From: Alkalihalobacillus sp. LMS6
GTDB taxonomy: Bacteria > Bacillota > Bacilli > Bacillales > Bacillaceae_D
Length of the DNA stretch: 64,000 nt
Reading direction: 5' to 3'
Assembly (NCBI RefSeq): GCF_024362765.1
Contig: NZ_CP093302.1
Location: forward strand, 2,138,001 to 2,202,000
This document shows positions 7,680-17,168 of the stretch, one piece after another; within the stretch, counting starts at the first letter, position 1, and every line of letters starts with the position of its first letter. The translations under genes and the position numbers were made by a program. Below the pieces are notes generated by a model. That model saw nothing but the letters and a program-made list of their open reading frames with translations, was not told the DNA's origin and did no database searches.

Positions 7680-9715
7680 TGTAATCTCACCACCCCAACA
7701 CTCTGCACCTCAACACTTGAGTCCAGTTCATTGTATGAAATAACTGGTACTTGAGGTAAATAGCGCTCAATAAGTTGTCGCATATACATGCGAACAGCCG
7801 GTGAACATAAAATAATGGCTTGTTGCCCCATTTCCGCAAGCTTTGTTGTTTCAGTCGCCGTTTGCTGCAAAATGGCCTGTGAATCTGCTGGTGCTAAAGC
7901 TAAGAAACTTCCATTTTCATTTTGTCCAACCGCATCAACAAGTCGTTTTTCAACGTCGCTTGCTAACGTAATAACGGAGAGTTTCCGATTTTCATCGGTT
8001 AATTGTTCCGAAATTTGTCGAGACAGCGATTGTCGAACATACTCAGTCACGATATCCATATCTTTTGTACGTGAGCCATAATCTGCTAACGTTTCAAATA
8101 TAATTGGTAGATTACGAATCGACAGTTGCTCTCGCAATAAATTCTTTAGTACTTTTTGAATGTCACCAATTGTTAACGGTGAAGGCGTCACCTCTTCGAC
8201 AAGGGTTGGATACGTTTCTTTGATGTGCTCGATTAACGCTTTTGTTTCTTCTCGACCTAAAAGCTCGTACGCATATGTTTTTAATAGTTCTGTTAAGTGA
8301 GTTGAGATAACCGTTGGCGGGTCAACAACGGTGTAACCAGAAAGCTCAGCATCATCTTTAACGTCTTCTGTTATCCAGATTGCTTCAAGACCAAATGCCG
8401 GTTCTACCGTTGGAATGCCGTTTATCGATTCATCTTCTATTCCAGTGCTCATCGCCATGTAGTGATCGAGCAAAATCTCCCCTTTCGCAACAAGATCGCC
8501 CTTGATCTTAACTGTGTATGCATTCGGCTCTAATGAAAGATTATCTCGAATGCGAATAACCGGAATCATCGTTCCTAGTTCAAGCGCCATTTGCTTACGA
8601 ATCATCACAACACGATCAAGCAAATCGCCGCCTTGATTGGCATCTGCAAGAGGAATGAGTCCATACCCGAATTCAAATTCGATCGGATCCATCTTTATTA
8701 AGCCCAACACGGATTCTGGGCCAGTAGGTTCAACTGGTTCCGGCACGTGATCGTTTAATTTTTCCGCAAGCTCTTCTTCTTCATCATGGGCTTGTGATAA
8801 TCGGTATCCAGCAAATGCTAATAAACCTGCAATTGAAAACGTCACAACCTTTGTAATCGGCGTCGTAATTCCTAATAAGAAAATCGTTGCTGCGGTCACA
8901 TAAAGAAGCTTTGGATAAGCAAGTAGCTGTTTCGTTAAATCATTCCCTAAATTTCCTTCCGATGCAGCTTTTGTTACAATGACACCTGTTGCTGTAGAGA
9001 TTAAGAGCGCTGGTATTTGCGTGACAAGACCATCTCCAACTGTCAAAAGCGTATACGTACTTGCAGCGGTCGATAAATCCATTCCCATTTGCATCATGCC
9101 GATAACCAGTCCAAAGACTAGATTAATAATAACAATGATGATGCTCGCAATGGCATCTCCCTTTACAAATTTACTCGCACCATCCATCGAACCATAAAAG
9201 TCAGCTTCATTTTCAATTTTTTCGCGTCGCGCTTTTGCCTCACGATCGGAGATTAATCCTGCGTTCAAATCAGCATCAATACTCATCTGTTTCCCTGGCA
9301 TCGCATCAAGAGTAAATCGCGCCCCTACTTCTGATACACGCTCTGCTCCTTTTGTAATAACAAGAAATTGAATAATAACGAGAATTAAAAAGACGACAAA
9401 ACCTACAACCGCATTCCCGCCGATTACAAAACTTCCGAACGTTTCAATCACGTTTCCTGCGTGAGCTTCCCCTAAAATGGAGCGTGTTGTCGAGACGCTT
9501 AGTCCAAGTCGAAAGAGTGTGACAAGCAAGAGCATCGTTGGAAATACAGAAAATTGTAAAGCATTTTTCGTATTTAAAGCGACTAATAAAATAAGCAAAG
9601 ATAACGAGATATTAAAGATAATGAGTACATCTAAGATAAATGGAGGGAGCGGAATGATAAGCATGACAATAATTAATATCACACCTACAAGTATACTAAG
9701 ATCTTTTGCTTTCAC
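7676..9715 (-). CDS. flhA: Flagellar type III export component FlhA
   Basis: FlhA is the nonameric export gate and proton channel of the flagellar type III secretion system. The 679 residues show seven or eight membrane segments in the first 300 residues, the FHIPEP signature region (VVGFVVFLILVIIQFLVI, then GAERVSEVGARFTLDAMPGKQ), and a large cytoplasmic C-terminal domain that binds export chaperones. Length and motifs are normal. Its stop overlaps the flhF start by 4 bases. A gap of 16 bases with AGGAGGGG separates it from flhB. Confidence 0.97.
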   Translation of the reverse strand: MKAKDLSILVGVILIIVMLIIPLPPFILDVLIIFNISLSLLILLVALNTKNALQFSVFPTMLLLVTLFRLGLSVSTTRSILGEAHAGNVIETFGSFVIGGNAVVGFVVFLILVIIQFLVITKGAERVSEVGARFTLDAMPGKQMSIDADLNAGLISDREAKARREKIENEADFYGSMDGASKFVKGDAIASIIIVIINLVFGLVIGMMQMGMDLSTAASTYTLLTVGDGLVTQIPALLISTATGVIVTKAASEGNLGNDLTKQLLAYPKLLYVTAATIFLLGITTPITKVVTFSIAGLLAFAGYRLSQAHDEEEELAEKLNDHVPEPVEPTGPESVLGLIKMDPIEFEFGYGLIPLADANQGGDLLDRVVMIRKQMALELGTMIPVIRIRDNLSLEPNAYTVKIKGDLVAKGEILLDHYMAMSTGIEDESINGIPTVEPAFGLEAIWITEDVKDDAELSGYTVVDPPTVISTHLTELLKTYAYELLGREETKALIEHIKETYPTLVEEVTPSPLTIGDIQKVLKNLLREQLSIRNLPIIFETLADYGSRTKDMDIVTEYVRQSLSRQISEQLTDENRKLSVITLASDVEKRLVDAVGQNENGSFLALAPADSQAILQQTATETTKLAEMGQQAIILCSPAVRMYMRQLIERYLPQVPVISYNELDSSVEVQSVGVVRLQ

Positions 9716-9731
9716 TTTTTCCCCTCCTTGT

Positions 9732-10820
9732 TTAATGAGCGCCGTTTAATTGATACACGTAAGCGAGAACCTCTGCAACAGCTTGAAACATTTCTTCATT
9801 AACTTGGTCGTTTACATTTAGCTGCGCATACATAGAACGAGCGAGCCAAACATTTTCTACCATCGGAATGTCATGATCTTTCGCAATCGATTTAATTCGC
9901 TCTGCAGCATAGTCCATTCCTTTCGCTAAAACATAAGGCGCGTCAGCCTTCGTTTGATCGTAAGCAATTGCAACGGCAAAGTGAGTTGGATTCGTAATAA
10001 TCACATCTGCTTTTGGTACTTCCTGCGCCAAGCGGGACATCGACATTTCGAGCTGTTTCTGCTTTCTTCTTGCTCGAATTTTCGGATCCCCTTCACTCGT
10101 TTTGTGCTCATCACGAATGTCTTTTTTTGACATTCGAATTTGTTTCTCATGGTCATAACGTTGGTAAAGATAATCAGGTATCGCCAAAATTAATAATAGA
10201 ATCGAAGCCACAATGCCCATAAGCATAGCAAGCTCACCGACCGTAACGGCACTTACTTCAATATTCTTTTGCGATAATGTTAAGACTTCTTCTATATTAA
10301 GATAAAGCACAATGACAACAGCGGAGCCCACGAAAACGATTTTTAAGATTGACTTCGCTAACTCAACTAAAGCACGAGCAGAAAAAATCCGCTTTGCTCC
10401 TTTTATCGGATCGAGCTTTTCTAGCTTTAATTTCAAAGGATCCGTTGTAAAAAGTGAACCGACTTGTAAAAAGCTTCCAAACGCACCAGCGAACACAGTG
10501 ATAGCCATGATCGGCAGCACGATAATGGCCATATGCCATGTTAGTTCACGAAATAAACTTGCTGTCGTGCTTTCCGTAACTTGTAAATGAAGAAAACGGG
10601 AAAACATATCGGACATCATGCCTTGCAGCCCTTTAAACACACTTGGTCCAGCGAATAACCATAGGACGATAAATGCAATGAATAGCATAAGTGCCGTATT
10701 TACGTCTTGACTCTTCGGTACTTGGCCTTTTTTTCGTGAATCTTGACGTTTTTTAGGCGTAGCCTTTTCCGTTTTCTCATCAGCAAACCACTGTAAATTC
10801 ATCTCTAGTCTACGTTTCAT
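9732..10820 (-). CDS. flhB: Flagellar export switch protein FlhB
   Basis: FlhB is the autocleaving switch that changes export specificity from rod/hook to filament proteins. N-terminal DEKTEKATPKKRQDSRKKGQV is diagnostic, four membrane segments follow, and the cleavage motif NPTH is in VIITNPTHFAVAIAY (about residue 270). The 362 residues match the family. The start overlaps fliR by 4 bases. The FlhB-like paralogue YlqH of B. subtilis is not found at its usual place next to sucC in this window. Confidence 0.97.
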   Translation of the reverse strand: MKRRLEMNLQWFADEKTEKATPKKRQDSRKKGQVPKSQDVNTALMLFIAFIVLWLFAGPSVFKGLQGMMSDMFSRFLHLQVTESTTASLFRELTWHMAIIVLPIMAITVFAGAFGSFLQVGSLFTTDPLKLKLEKLDPIKGAKRIFSARALVELAKSILKIVFVGSAVVIVLYLNIEEVLTLSQKNIEVSAVTVGELAMLMGIVASILLLILAIPDYLYQRYDHEKQIRMSKKDIRDEHKTSEGDPKIRARRKQKQLEMSMSRLAQEVPKADVIITNPTHFAVAIAYDQTKADAPYVLAKGMDYAAERIKSIAKDHDIPMVENVWLARSMYAQLNVNDQVNEEMFQAVAEVLAYVYQLNGAH

Positions 10821-11596
10821 ATGGTTTCTCCAAACAGTTCTAGCAACGTTCGCATTGCTAAAATCATTTCTTTAAATAAATAGTTCATACTCATGAAGAA
10901 AACGCCGATATAGATAAAGAGAATGATTAATCCTGCAATTAACTTAATAGGCAAACCGACAACAAACACATTCATTTGCGGAACCGTTCTCGACACAATA
11001 CCTAATGCAATGTCAACTAGAAACAGTGAACCAACAACAGGAAAAGCCATTGATATGCCAAAAGCAAATAAAAACCCCATTAACATGGCAACATGCTCAA
11101 TAACAGACGCTGATGATAGTGGTAAAAATAATTGGTCAATCGGTACAAATTGAAAACTATAGACGGCTCCATCTAGTAATAAGTGATGGCCGTCAATTAA
11201 GAGTAAATATAAAAGTGCGAATATATATAGATAACTACCTGTTAACGGGCTTTGTGCACCTGTTTGTGGATCAACAACATTTGCAAGCATAAACCCCATA
11301 TGGAAATCAATTAATCCCCCTGCAATTTGAACAGCATACAGCAACATCATTGCCACTAACCCGGTCAGCACGCCAAGAAGGGCCTCTTTTATAATTAATA
11401 GCGCATAGAAGCCATCAATCGTTATGGCGGGAAAGTCAATTGAGAAAACAAGCAACAGCGCCACCACTCCTGCTACACCGATTTTAAACGGCATTGGAAT
11501 TGTTCGATAATTGTATAGAGGTAGCACAATAAAAAACGATGCAATCCGAATAAAAACGAGTAAAAAAGCTGGATAAACTTGAATAAACGACTCCAT
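10817..11596 (-). CDS. fliR: Flagellar export gate protein FliR
   Basis: FliR, FliP and FliQ form the helical export gate core inside the MS ring. The 259-residue product is almost wholly hydrophobic with about six membrane helices, and includes the family segment GGLIDFHMGFMLANVVDPQTGAQSP near residues 90-115. It abuts fliQ directly (no spacer) and overlaps flhB by 4 bases. Normal length; no oddity seen. Confidence 0.96.
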   Translation of the reverse strand: MESFIQVYPAFLLVFIRIASFFIVLPLYNYRTIPMPFKIGVAGVVALLLVFSIDFPAITIDGFYALLIIKEALLGVLTGLVAMMLLYAVQIAGGLIDFHMGFMLANVVDPQTGAQSPLTGSYLYIFALLYLLLIDGHHLLLDGAVYSFQFVPIDQLFLPLSSASVIEHVAMLMGFLFAFGISMAFPVVGSLFLVDIALGIVSRTVPQMNVFVVGLPIKLIAGLIILFIYIGVFFMSMNYLFKEMILAMRTLLELFGETI

Positions 11597-11866
11597 CTAG
11601 CCAATATACCTAAACAAATTGCTATAAATGCTGTAGGTCATCTCTGTAAGTTGCGATAACATCCACGGGCCAAGAATAACCAACCCAACGAGTACGCCAA
11701 CGATTTTCGGTATAAATGCAAGCGTTTGTTCTTGAATTTGTGTGGTCGCTTGAAAAATACTTACGACTAAACCTAAAATTAAGGCAATCAATAATAAAGG
11801 GCCCGCAACAAGTAGTACGGTCCAAACACCACTTTGAGCAAGATTTGTTACCGTTTCAAGACTCAT
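11597..11866 (-). CDS. fliQ: Flagellar export gate protein FliQ
   Basis: A small 89-residue membrane protein with two helices and the family motif IFQATTQIQEQTLAFIPKI between them. Four copies of FliQ surround the FliP5-FliR1 core of the export gate. It lies between fliP and fliR in the standard order, with AAGGAGCG before the ATG. Confidence 0.96.
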   Translation of the reverse strand: MSLETVTNLAQSGVWTVLLVAGPLLLIALILGLVVSIFQATTQIQEQTLAFIPKIVGVLVGLVILGPWMLSQLTEMTYSIYSNLFRYIG

Positions 11867-11881
11867 TTCACACGCTCCTTC

Positions 11882-12562
11882 CTATTGGTAGCTAATGAGT
11901 AAACTTTGAACAACAAGATACCAGCCATCCACGAGAACAAATAAAAGAATTTTAAACGGCAAGGCAATCATAACTGGTGGCAGCATCATCATCCCCATCG
12001 ACATTAATACACTAGCAACGATCATATCGATCACAAGAAAAGGAATAAAAATTAAGAAACCAATTTGAAACGCTGTTTTGAGCTCACTAATCGCAAAGGC
12101 TGGAATTAACGCGGTTATCGGCACATCTTCCAATGTTTCAGGTTGATCGTACCCTCCATAGCCCATAAATAATGCCAAATCTTTTTCACGGGTATGCTGT
12201 GCCATAAATTCTTTTATCGGTACAATGGCTGTATCTAGCGCTTCTTCACCTGTTAACTCTCCCTCTGTTAAGGGAACATAGGCCGTTTCATACACATCTT
12301 GTATCACAGGAGCCATAATAAAAAATGTCATAAAAAGCGCTAACCCAATCAAAACCTGATTAGGGGGTGTTGTCTGAGTTGCTAATCCTTGACGAACAAA
12401 AGACAACACAATAATAATTCTTGTAAAACAAGTCATTAAAATAAGAATACCTGGAGCAATCGACAAAATCGTAATAAGCAATACGATCTGTAACGTTGTT
12501 GCAATCGTTCCTTCATTTGAAAAATCAACCGACAAAAAAGATAGGACAATTCCATCAATCAT
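11882..12562 (-). CDS. fliP: Flagellar export gate protein FliP
   Basis: FliP is the pentameric core of the flagellar export gate. Diagnostic blocks are ILMTCFTRIIIVLSFVRQ and PPNQVLIGLALF near residues 42-80, and FQIGFLIFIPFLVIDMIVAS followed by MMMLPPVMIALP near the C-terminus. The 226 residues are usual for Bacillus, which lacks the long cleaved leader of enteric FliP. Start overlaps the fliO stop by 4 bases. Confidence 0.97.
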   Translation of the reverse strand: MIDGIVLSFLSVDFSNEGTIATTLQIVLLITILSIAPGILILMTCFTRIIIVLSFVRQGLATQTTPPNQVLIGLALFMTFFIMAPVIQDVYETAYVPLTEGELTGEEALDTAIVPIKEFMAQHTREKDLALFMGYGGYDQPETLEDVPITALIPAFAISELKTAFQIGFLIFIPFLVIDMIVASVLMSMGMMMLPPVMIALPFKILLFVLVDGWYLVVQSLLISYQ

Positions 12563-13191
12563 GGAGACTTCGGCCCTTTCGAACCAATTCTAGACGCTTT
12601 ATCTAATCCTTGTTCCGATATGTGTAAGCGTGTTGCTAAAATATCTTGGAACGATACCGGAACTTGCCGTTTCTTTTCATTTGAACGAAACCACGGTAAT
12701 ACATGATTGATTCCGCTTTGATTTATATCAGGCTGATGCTTTTTCAAAATAGCTTCAATCTCTTCAGGGTCTTCAATCGTATCTAATAACTGCACTTGTT
12801 CACTTACGCCAACAACGAGCAGCTTTTCCCCCACTTTAATGAGTTGAATCGATCGATTCCCTCCTAATGAAACTCCTGATAGCAGCGACAACCCTTTTGA
12901 CTCTTGAAACGAACGAGATCGCTTATTAATAAATTTTAAAATCGTGAGCAAAAGAACGATTACGACTAAGAGTGCTCCGATCATTTTTAAGCCACTTAGC
13001 CAAGGAGACTCCGTCGTCACAACACCATCTTGATTTTCTTCTTCAGTCGTAGAGGTCGAGCAGTCTTCTGCGACCATAGCTTCTTGCACGCTACAATCTT
13101 TCGCAAAGACGTGCTCATGCTCTGCCAGGGCAAAGCAAAGCACGACTACTACAAATATAAGAACCTTAACCGATTGCTTTTGAAATCGCAT
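12559..13191 (-). CDS. fliO: Flagellar biosynthesis protein FliO (FliZ in Bacillus)
   Basis: FliO helps assemble the FliP ring. The product has an N-terminal hydrophobic signal (VKVLIFVVVVLCFALA), a short extracytoplasmic acidic region with two cysteines, a second membrane segment (MIGALLVVIVLLLTIL), and a cytoplasmic tail with LSGVSLGGNRSIQLIKVGEKLLVVGV, the FliO core. I prefer the ATG, which still overlaps the cheY 3' end by 26 bases; a TTG just upstream is the alternative. About 210 residues. The overlap suggests translational coupling to cheY. Confidence 0.9.
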   Translation of the reverse strand: MRFQKQSVKVLIFVVVVLCFALAEHEHVFAKDCSVQEAMVAEDCSTSTTEEENQDGVVTTESPWLSGLKMIGALLVVIVLLLTILKFINKRSRSFQESKGLSLLSGVSLGGNRSIQLIKVGEKLLVVGVSEQVQLLDTIEDPEEIEAILKKHQPDINQSGINHVLPWFRSNEKKRQVPVSFQDILATRLHISEQGLDKASRIGSKGPKSP

Positions 13192-13528
13192 CAATCACTC
13201 GTTCAGCTTGAAACGGTTTAACAATAAAATCTTTTGCCCCTGCTTGAATCGCATCAATTACCATCGCTTGCTGTCCCATCGCTGAACACATAATGACTTT
13301 GGCGTTTGGATCATACTCTTTGATCTCTTTAAGCGCGCTAATGCCATCTTTATCAGGCATCGTAATATCCATCGTTACAAGATCAGGTGACGTTTCTTTG
13401 TATTTCTCAAATGCTTCGTTGCCATCATTTGCTTCGGCCACAACCGTGTACCCGTTCTTTTCTAAAATATCTTTTAACATCATTCTCATAAAAGCCGCGT
13501 CATCTACAATTAAAATTTGTTTCCCCAT
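13166..13528 (-). CDS. cheY: Chemotaxis response regulator CheY
   Basis: Single-domain receiver of 120 residues that, when phosphorylated by CheA, binds the motor switch. The acidic pair is Asp9-Asp10, the phosphoacceptor Asp54 in DLVTMDITMPD, the switch Ser82, and the conserved lysine Lys104 in IVKPF. All key residues are present, so it should be phosphorylatable, which implies a CheA encoded elsewhere. It lies between fliY and fliO as in B. subtilis. Confidence 0.96.
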   Translation of the reverse strand: MGKQILIVDDAAFMRMMLKDILEKNGYTVVAEANDGNEAFEKYKETSPDLVTMDITMPDKDGISALKEIKEYDPNAKVIMCSAMGQQAMVIDAIQAGAKDFIVKPFQAERVIDAISKAIG

Positions 13529-13586
13529 TTACATGTTCTCCCTTTTCGTCAATTCATTCGAGCGTATCCGTTCGTATGTACTGTGC

Positions 13587-14738
13587 TTAATTTAAGTGAT
13601 TAATCCGTTCTTTTTTACTTACGATATCAGTAATGCGTACGCCAAAGTTTTCATCAATGACGACAACCTCACCTTTTGCAATTAAACGATCGTTTACCCG
13701 TACATCAACCGGCTCTCCGGCTAACTTGTCCAATTCAATAATAGACCCTTGAGAAATACTTAAAATTTCTTGGATTGTTTTCTTCGTACGACCTAATTCC
13801 ACTTTTACTTCCAGAGGAATATCGAGAAGCATATCGAGATTTTTCATCTCACTAGTTGGCAAACTCGGCTTTTCAAAATTAGAAAAAATAGCTTTCTCGA
13901 CAACATGTTCTTTTTCCGTCATAGCCTTTCGCTGACTTTGTGCAGGTCGATCACTCGTGTTTACACTTTCTTCACGAACTGGTGACGGTTCTCGCTCAAC
14001 TTGCTTAGCTTCAACTACTCCGTCATTTTCACTGCTTGGTGCTTGTGATTCACCAAGTAAAGCTTGCGCATAGCTCTTGCCAAAAGGAACTCCGATAATT
14101 TGCAGAAGCTTTGAATCGATTAAATGACCTACTTTTAAAGAAAATGAGATTGCAATAAGATGGTCACCATCAGGTACATAATCAGGTCGTTCTTTTTCTT
14201 TAAAATCAACAATTTGAACACGAGGTGGGGAAATATCTACACGACGATTAAATAATGTTGACATTGATGTTGATGCTGAACCCATCATTTGATTCATCGC
14301 TTCTTGAACCGCACTTAAGTGCATCTCAGTTAATTCTTCGTTCGGGTTTTCACCAGATCCTCCAAGCATGAGATCTGCGATAATCGCTGCATCTTTTATC
14401 GTTATCACAAATAAGTTCGAACCCTCAAACCCTTCCGTATAATCAACATATACGACTACATGGGGATGGGGAAATAAGTCATTTAACGTTGCTTTGTTTA
14501 TGGAAGACAAAGTGGGTGTGGTAATATCCACTTTTTGATTTAACAATGTCGATAAAGCGGTAGCTGAACTGCCAAACGAAATGTTTCCAATTTCTCCAAT
14601 TGTATCTTGTTCCATCGGCGTTAAAATGTCTTCAATCTTCACTTCATCATTTAATGAAGTATCCGTTTTAGGCTCTTCTTCTTTTAACCCTTTTAAGAGG
14701 GCATTTATTTCATCTTGAGAAAGAGGTTTCTCACTCAT
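13587..14738 (-). CDS. fliY: Flagellar motor switch phosphatase FliY
   Basis: FliY combines the FliN C-ring domain with a CheC-type CheY-P phosphatase. N-terminal KPLSQDEINALLKGL resembles the CheY-P docking helix. Two phosphatase motifs follow: DTIGEIGN (about residue 45) and SAVQEAMN (about residue 145). After a variable linker, the C-terminal SpoA domain reads LEVKVELGRTKKTIQEILSI and ends with GVRITDIVSKKERI. It has 383 residues. A TAGGAGG precedes the ATG, which overlaps fliM by 8 bases. Confidence 0.96.
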   Translation of the reverse strand: MSEKPLSQDEINALLKGLKEEEPKTDTSLNDEVKIEDILTPMEQDTIGEIGNISFGSSATALSTLLNQKVDITTPTLSSINKATLNDLFPHPHVVVYVDYTEGFEGSNLFVITIKDAAIIADLMLGGSGENPNEELTEMHLSAVQEAMNQMMGSASTSMSTLFNRRVDISPPRVQIVDFKEKERPDYVPDGDHLIAISFSLKVGHLIDSKLLQIIGVPFGKSYAQALLGESQAPSSENDGVVEAKQVEREPSPVREESVNTSDRPAQSQRKAMTEKEHVVEKAIFSNFEKPSLPTSEMKNLDMLLDIPLEVKVELGRTKKTIQEILSISQGSIIELDKLAGEPVDVRVNDRLIAKGEVVVIDENFGVRITDIVSKKERINHLN

Positions 14739-15720
14739 CTTCCGTTCCTCCTACAATTTCAGTCACTTGAATAGCCATTCGTTCTCGCTGTAAACCCGGT
14801 TGCCCTTTAAACTTTAACGCGCCGCCAACATTAATGTTTAAAGCGGAAGTAATCGCTTGACTTAACGGGATAACGTCATCTTCACTTAATTTCAAAAATT
14901 CCTCGATCGTAATGTCAGCATCCCCTAGTTCCACAGCGACATCAATCGATGTTTTTTTAAGCTGTCGATTCATCACGTCCTCTTCTTCTGGAGACATGGT
15001 TCTGCGCTGTTCTTGAAACCAGTGATGATTTGTTAATTTCGGTAAGACGCTCTCTAACACAACGTGAGGCAAGCAAATCGTCATTAGTCCAGACGTTTCA
15101 GCAATGCTCGTTGACAACGAAATGACGACAACGGTCTCATTTGGTGAAACCATTTGTAAAAAATGAGGATTTACCTCTGTCGTTTCTGAAACAGGTTCAA
15201 GCTTTACAACAGATGTCCATGCCTCTGCAAAACTACGAACCATTGAATCAAATAAACCCGAAAGAATATTTTTTTCAATGTCTGTTAAGTTATCAATTTT
15301 GTTAATGCTCGTCCCCCTACCACCGAGTACGCGATCAAACATTGCATACGCAATATTGGGATTGGTTTCGAGTAAAAAGCGACCTTCAAGCGGCCTCGGT
15401 TCAACGACATTTAAAAACGTCATCGACGGAATCGAGCGAATGTACTCTTCATAAGGCACTTGTTCAACGGAAGCAACTTGAATTTGAACGAGAGACCGAA
15501 GCCTTGCCGAAAAATAAGTCGTTAAAATACGCGCATAATTTTCATGAATACGTGAAAGGTTTCTCATTTGATCCTTTGAAAAACGCAATGCTCGTTTAAA
15601 ATCATACGTGCGTACTTTTTTATCGGCCTCCATTTTCAATAAATCTTCTGCATTCATTTCACCTGTTGTTAATGCTGAAAGAAGCTCATCAATTTCCCCT
15701 TGTGACAATACATCTGCCAT
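14731..15720 (-). CDS. fliM: Flagellar motor switch protein FliM
   Basis: FliM forms the middle of the C-ring and binds CheY-P through its N-terminal helix, here VLSQGEIDELLSAL. The CheC-like middle domain without phosphatase motifs and the C-terminal SpoA domain (VAVELGDADITIEEFLKL) follow. I chose the ATG giving MADVLSQ, 329 residues, because AAGAGGTG lies five bases upstream and the family begins there. Normal length. Confidence 0.96.
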   Translation of the reverse strand: MADVLSQGEIDELLSALTTGEMNAEDLLKMEADKKVRTYDFKRALRFSKDQMRNLSRIHENYARILTTYFSARLRSLVQIQVASVEQVPYEEYIRSIPSMTFLNVVEPRPLEGRFLLETNPNIAYAMFDRVLGGRGTSINKIDNLTDIEKNILSGLFDSMVRSFAEAWTSVVKLEPVSETTEVNPHFLQMVSPNETVVVISLSTSIAETSGLMTICLPHVVLESVLPKLTNHHWFQEQRRTMSPEEEDVMNRQLKKTSIDVAVELGDADITIEEFLKLSEDDVIPLSQAITSALNINVGGALKFKGQPGLQRERMAIQVTEIVGGTEDE

Positions 15721-15734
15721 AAGCACACCTCTTT

Positions 15735-16163
15735 TTATTGCACAACTTTAGTCGTGGTATACACAGCCTCCACACGCCCTGAGTCAAGGTGTTGGTTTAA
15801 TTGTGTTTGAATCTGTTCTTCTAATTCTTCTATGCCTTCTGAACCGATCAATTGATCTGCTGAAATCTCTGCAAGCGCGAGCAATACGACATGTTTCACT
15901 TGAAAATCTCGCTTTTCTAACTCTGTTAATGTTTGTGGCTCATCAAGCTGGATTCGAAATTGTGCCCGTATGAACTCACCACTTTTTAAATTCGTTGTCA
16001 TTTCTTCCGTATCAAACGAACGCTTGTTGATCTCGTCAATGGAAGTGCCCGCATCTGCTGTAGATTCTTCAAACGGACCAATATTCAGTACGTACAGTCC
16101 TCCAATTAAGAGGACGGCACCAATGATTAAACTTAATGTAACTCCTAGAAGTCGTTTTTTCAT
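15735..16163 (-). CDS. fliL: Flagellar basal-body-associated protein FliL
   Basis: FliL is a single-pass membrane protein that surrounds or supports the stator. It has one N-terminal membrane helix (LLGVTLSLIIGAVLLIGGLYVL), an extracytoplasmic linker, and a stomatin-like domain with EFIRAQFRIQLDEP and the C-terminal VEAVYTTTKVVQ. The 142 residues are standard. The start overlaps swrD by 4 bases. Confidence 0.93.
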   Translation of the reverse strand: MKKRLLGVTLSLIIGAVLLIGGLYVLNIGPFEESTADAGTSIDEINKRSFDTEEMTTNLKSGEFIRAQFRIQLDEPQTLTELEKRDFQVKHVVLLALAEISADQLIGSEGIEELEEQIQTQLNQHLDSGRVEAVYTTTKVVQ

Positions 16164-16378
16164 TCCTTATCAAGCTCCTGCTGTTTATATGTCCCGACGA
16201 GACCGATCTCTCGCATTCTTTGATTAATCGCTTTGCCTACGTCTTCTAACGAATCTGCAACGATTATTTTCTTTCCACTTACAAGTGTTATCGTTGTATC
16301 AGGGAGCGCTTCAACGTGTTCAATTAACAATAGATTTAATAACATGGAGCGTCCATTTAATCGCGTGACCGAAATCAT
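16160..16378 (-). CDS. swrD: FlbD/SwrD family flagellar protein
   Basis: A 72-residue cytoplasmic protein of the FlbD (YlzI) family: MISVTRLNGRSMLLNLLLIE at the N-terminus and HVEALPDTTITLVSGKKIIVADS in the middle are the family signatures. In B. subtilis SwrD raises motor torque needed for swarming. It sits between flgE and fliL as expected. Confidence 0.92.
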   Translation of the reverse strand: MISVTRLNGRSMLLNLLLIEHVEALPDTTITLVSGKKIIVADSLEDVGKAINQRMREIGLVGTYKQQELDKE

Positions 16379-16388
16379 TTACGCTCGC

Positions 16389-17165
16389 CTACCTTTTTAA
16401 ATTCACAATTTCTTGTAAAATTTCATCTGACGTTGTGATCACTCGTGAGTTAGCTTGAAACCCTCTTTGCGCAACAATCATCTCTGTAAATTCATCTGTT
16501 AAATCCACATTCGACATTTCCAAAAAGCCACTTTGTACTGTACCAGCACCATTACCAGCAGCAAAGTTTGGCGCTCCAGATGCAGCTGTAGCAGCAAAGA
16601 GATTACCACTTGCTTTTGTTAGGCCATCAGGATTCGCAAATGTTGTTAATCGTAGTGCCGTCCCAGCTGCGTCAGAACCGATAAAATTCATGTTTCCCGC
16701 TGAATCAATTGTCACATCTGTTGCATCTGCAGGAACTTGAATTGGGTTGCCAGCATTATTTAACAAGTAAGCGCCAGAGCTGTTGACAATATTGTTATTT
16801 GCATCGATATAGAAATTCCCAGCCCTTGTGTAATACGTTTCACCATTTGAAGAAACTGTAAAAAACCCGTCGCCATTTATCATTAAATCAAGTGAGCGCC
16901 CTGTACTTTGAGCAGGTCCTTCACCGTGAACTGTATCTATTGCGCCTACAGTTGAACCAGTCCCAACCTGTTGTGGATTTACCCCACCTTGATTTGCTCC
17001 AGGAGCAAGAGGAGACTGCATCTGTTGACTCATTAAATCTTCAAACATGACACGTCCTTTTTTAAATCCGTGTGTGTTTACATTTGCAATATTGTTTCCA
17101 ATTACATCTAATTTTGTTTGGAACCCTTTCATACCTGAAATACCAGAGTACATTGATCGAATCAT
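16389..17165 (-). CDS. flgE: Flagellar hook protein FlgE
   Basis: This is the hook subunit of the Bacillus operon (formerly called flgG). The N-terminal MIRSMYSGISGMKGFQTKLD and NNIANVNTHGFKKGR motifs and the C-terminal NVDLTDEFTEMIVAQRGFQA are the axial-protein D0 regions; the middle domain carries LMINGDGFFTV. At 258 residues it is the short Bacillus-type hook protein. It follows the hook-cap gene flgD. Confidence 0.93.
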   Translation of the reverse strand: MIRSMYSGISGMKGFQTKLDVIGNNIANVNTHGFKKGRVMFEDLMSQQMQSPLAPGANQGGVNPQQVGTGSTVGAIDTVHGEGPAQSTGRSLDLMINGDGFFTVSSNGETYYTRAGNFYIDANNNIVNSSGAYLLNNAGNPIQVPADATDVTIDSAGNMNFIGSDAAGTALRLTTFANPDGLTKASGNLFAATAASGAPNFAAGNGAGTVQSGFLEMSNVDLTDEFTEMIVAQRGFQANSRVITTSDEILQEIVNLKR

Positions 17166-17168
17166 TAT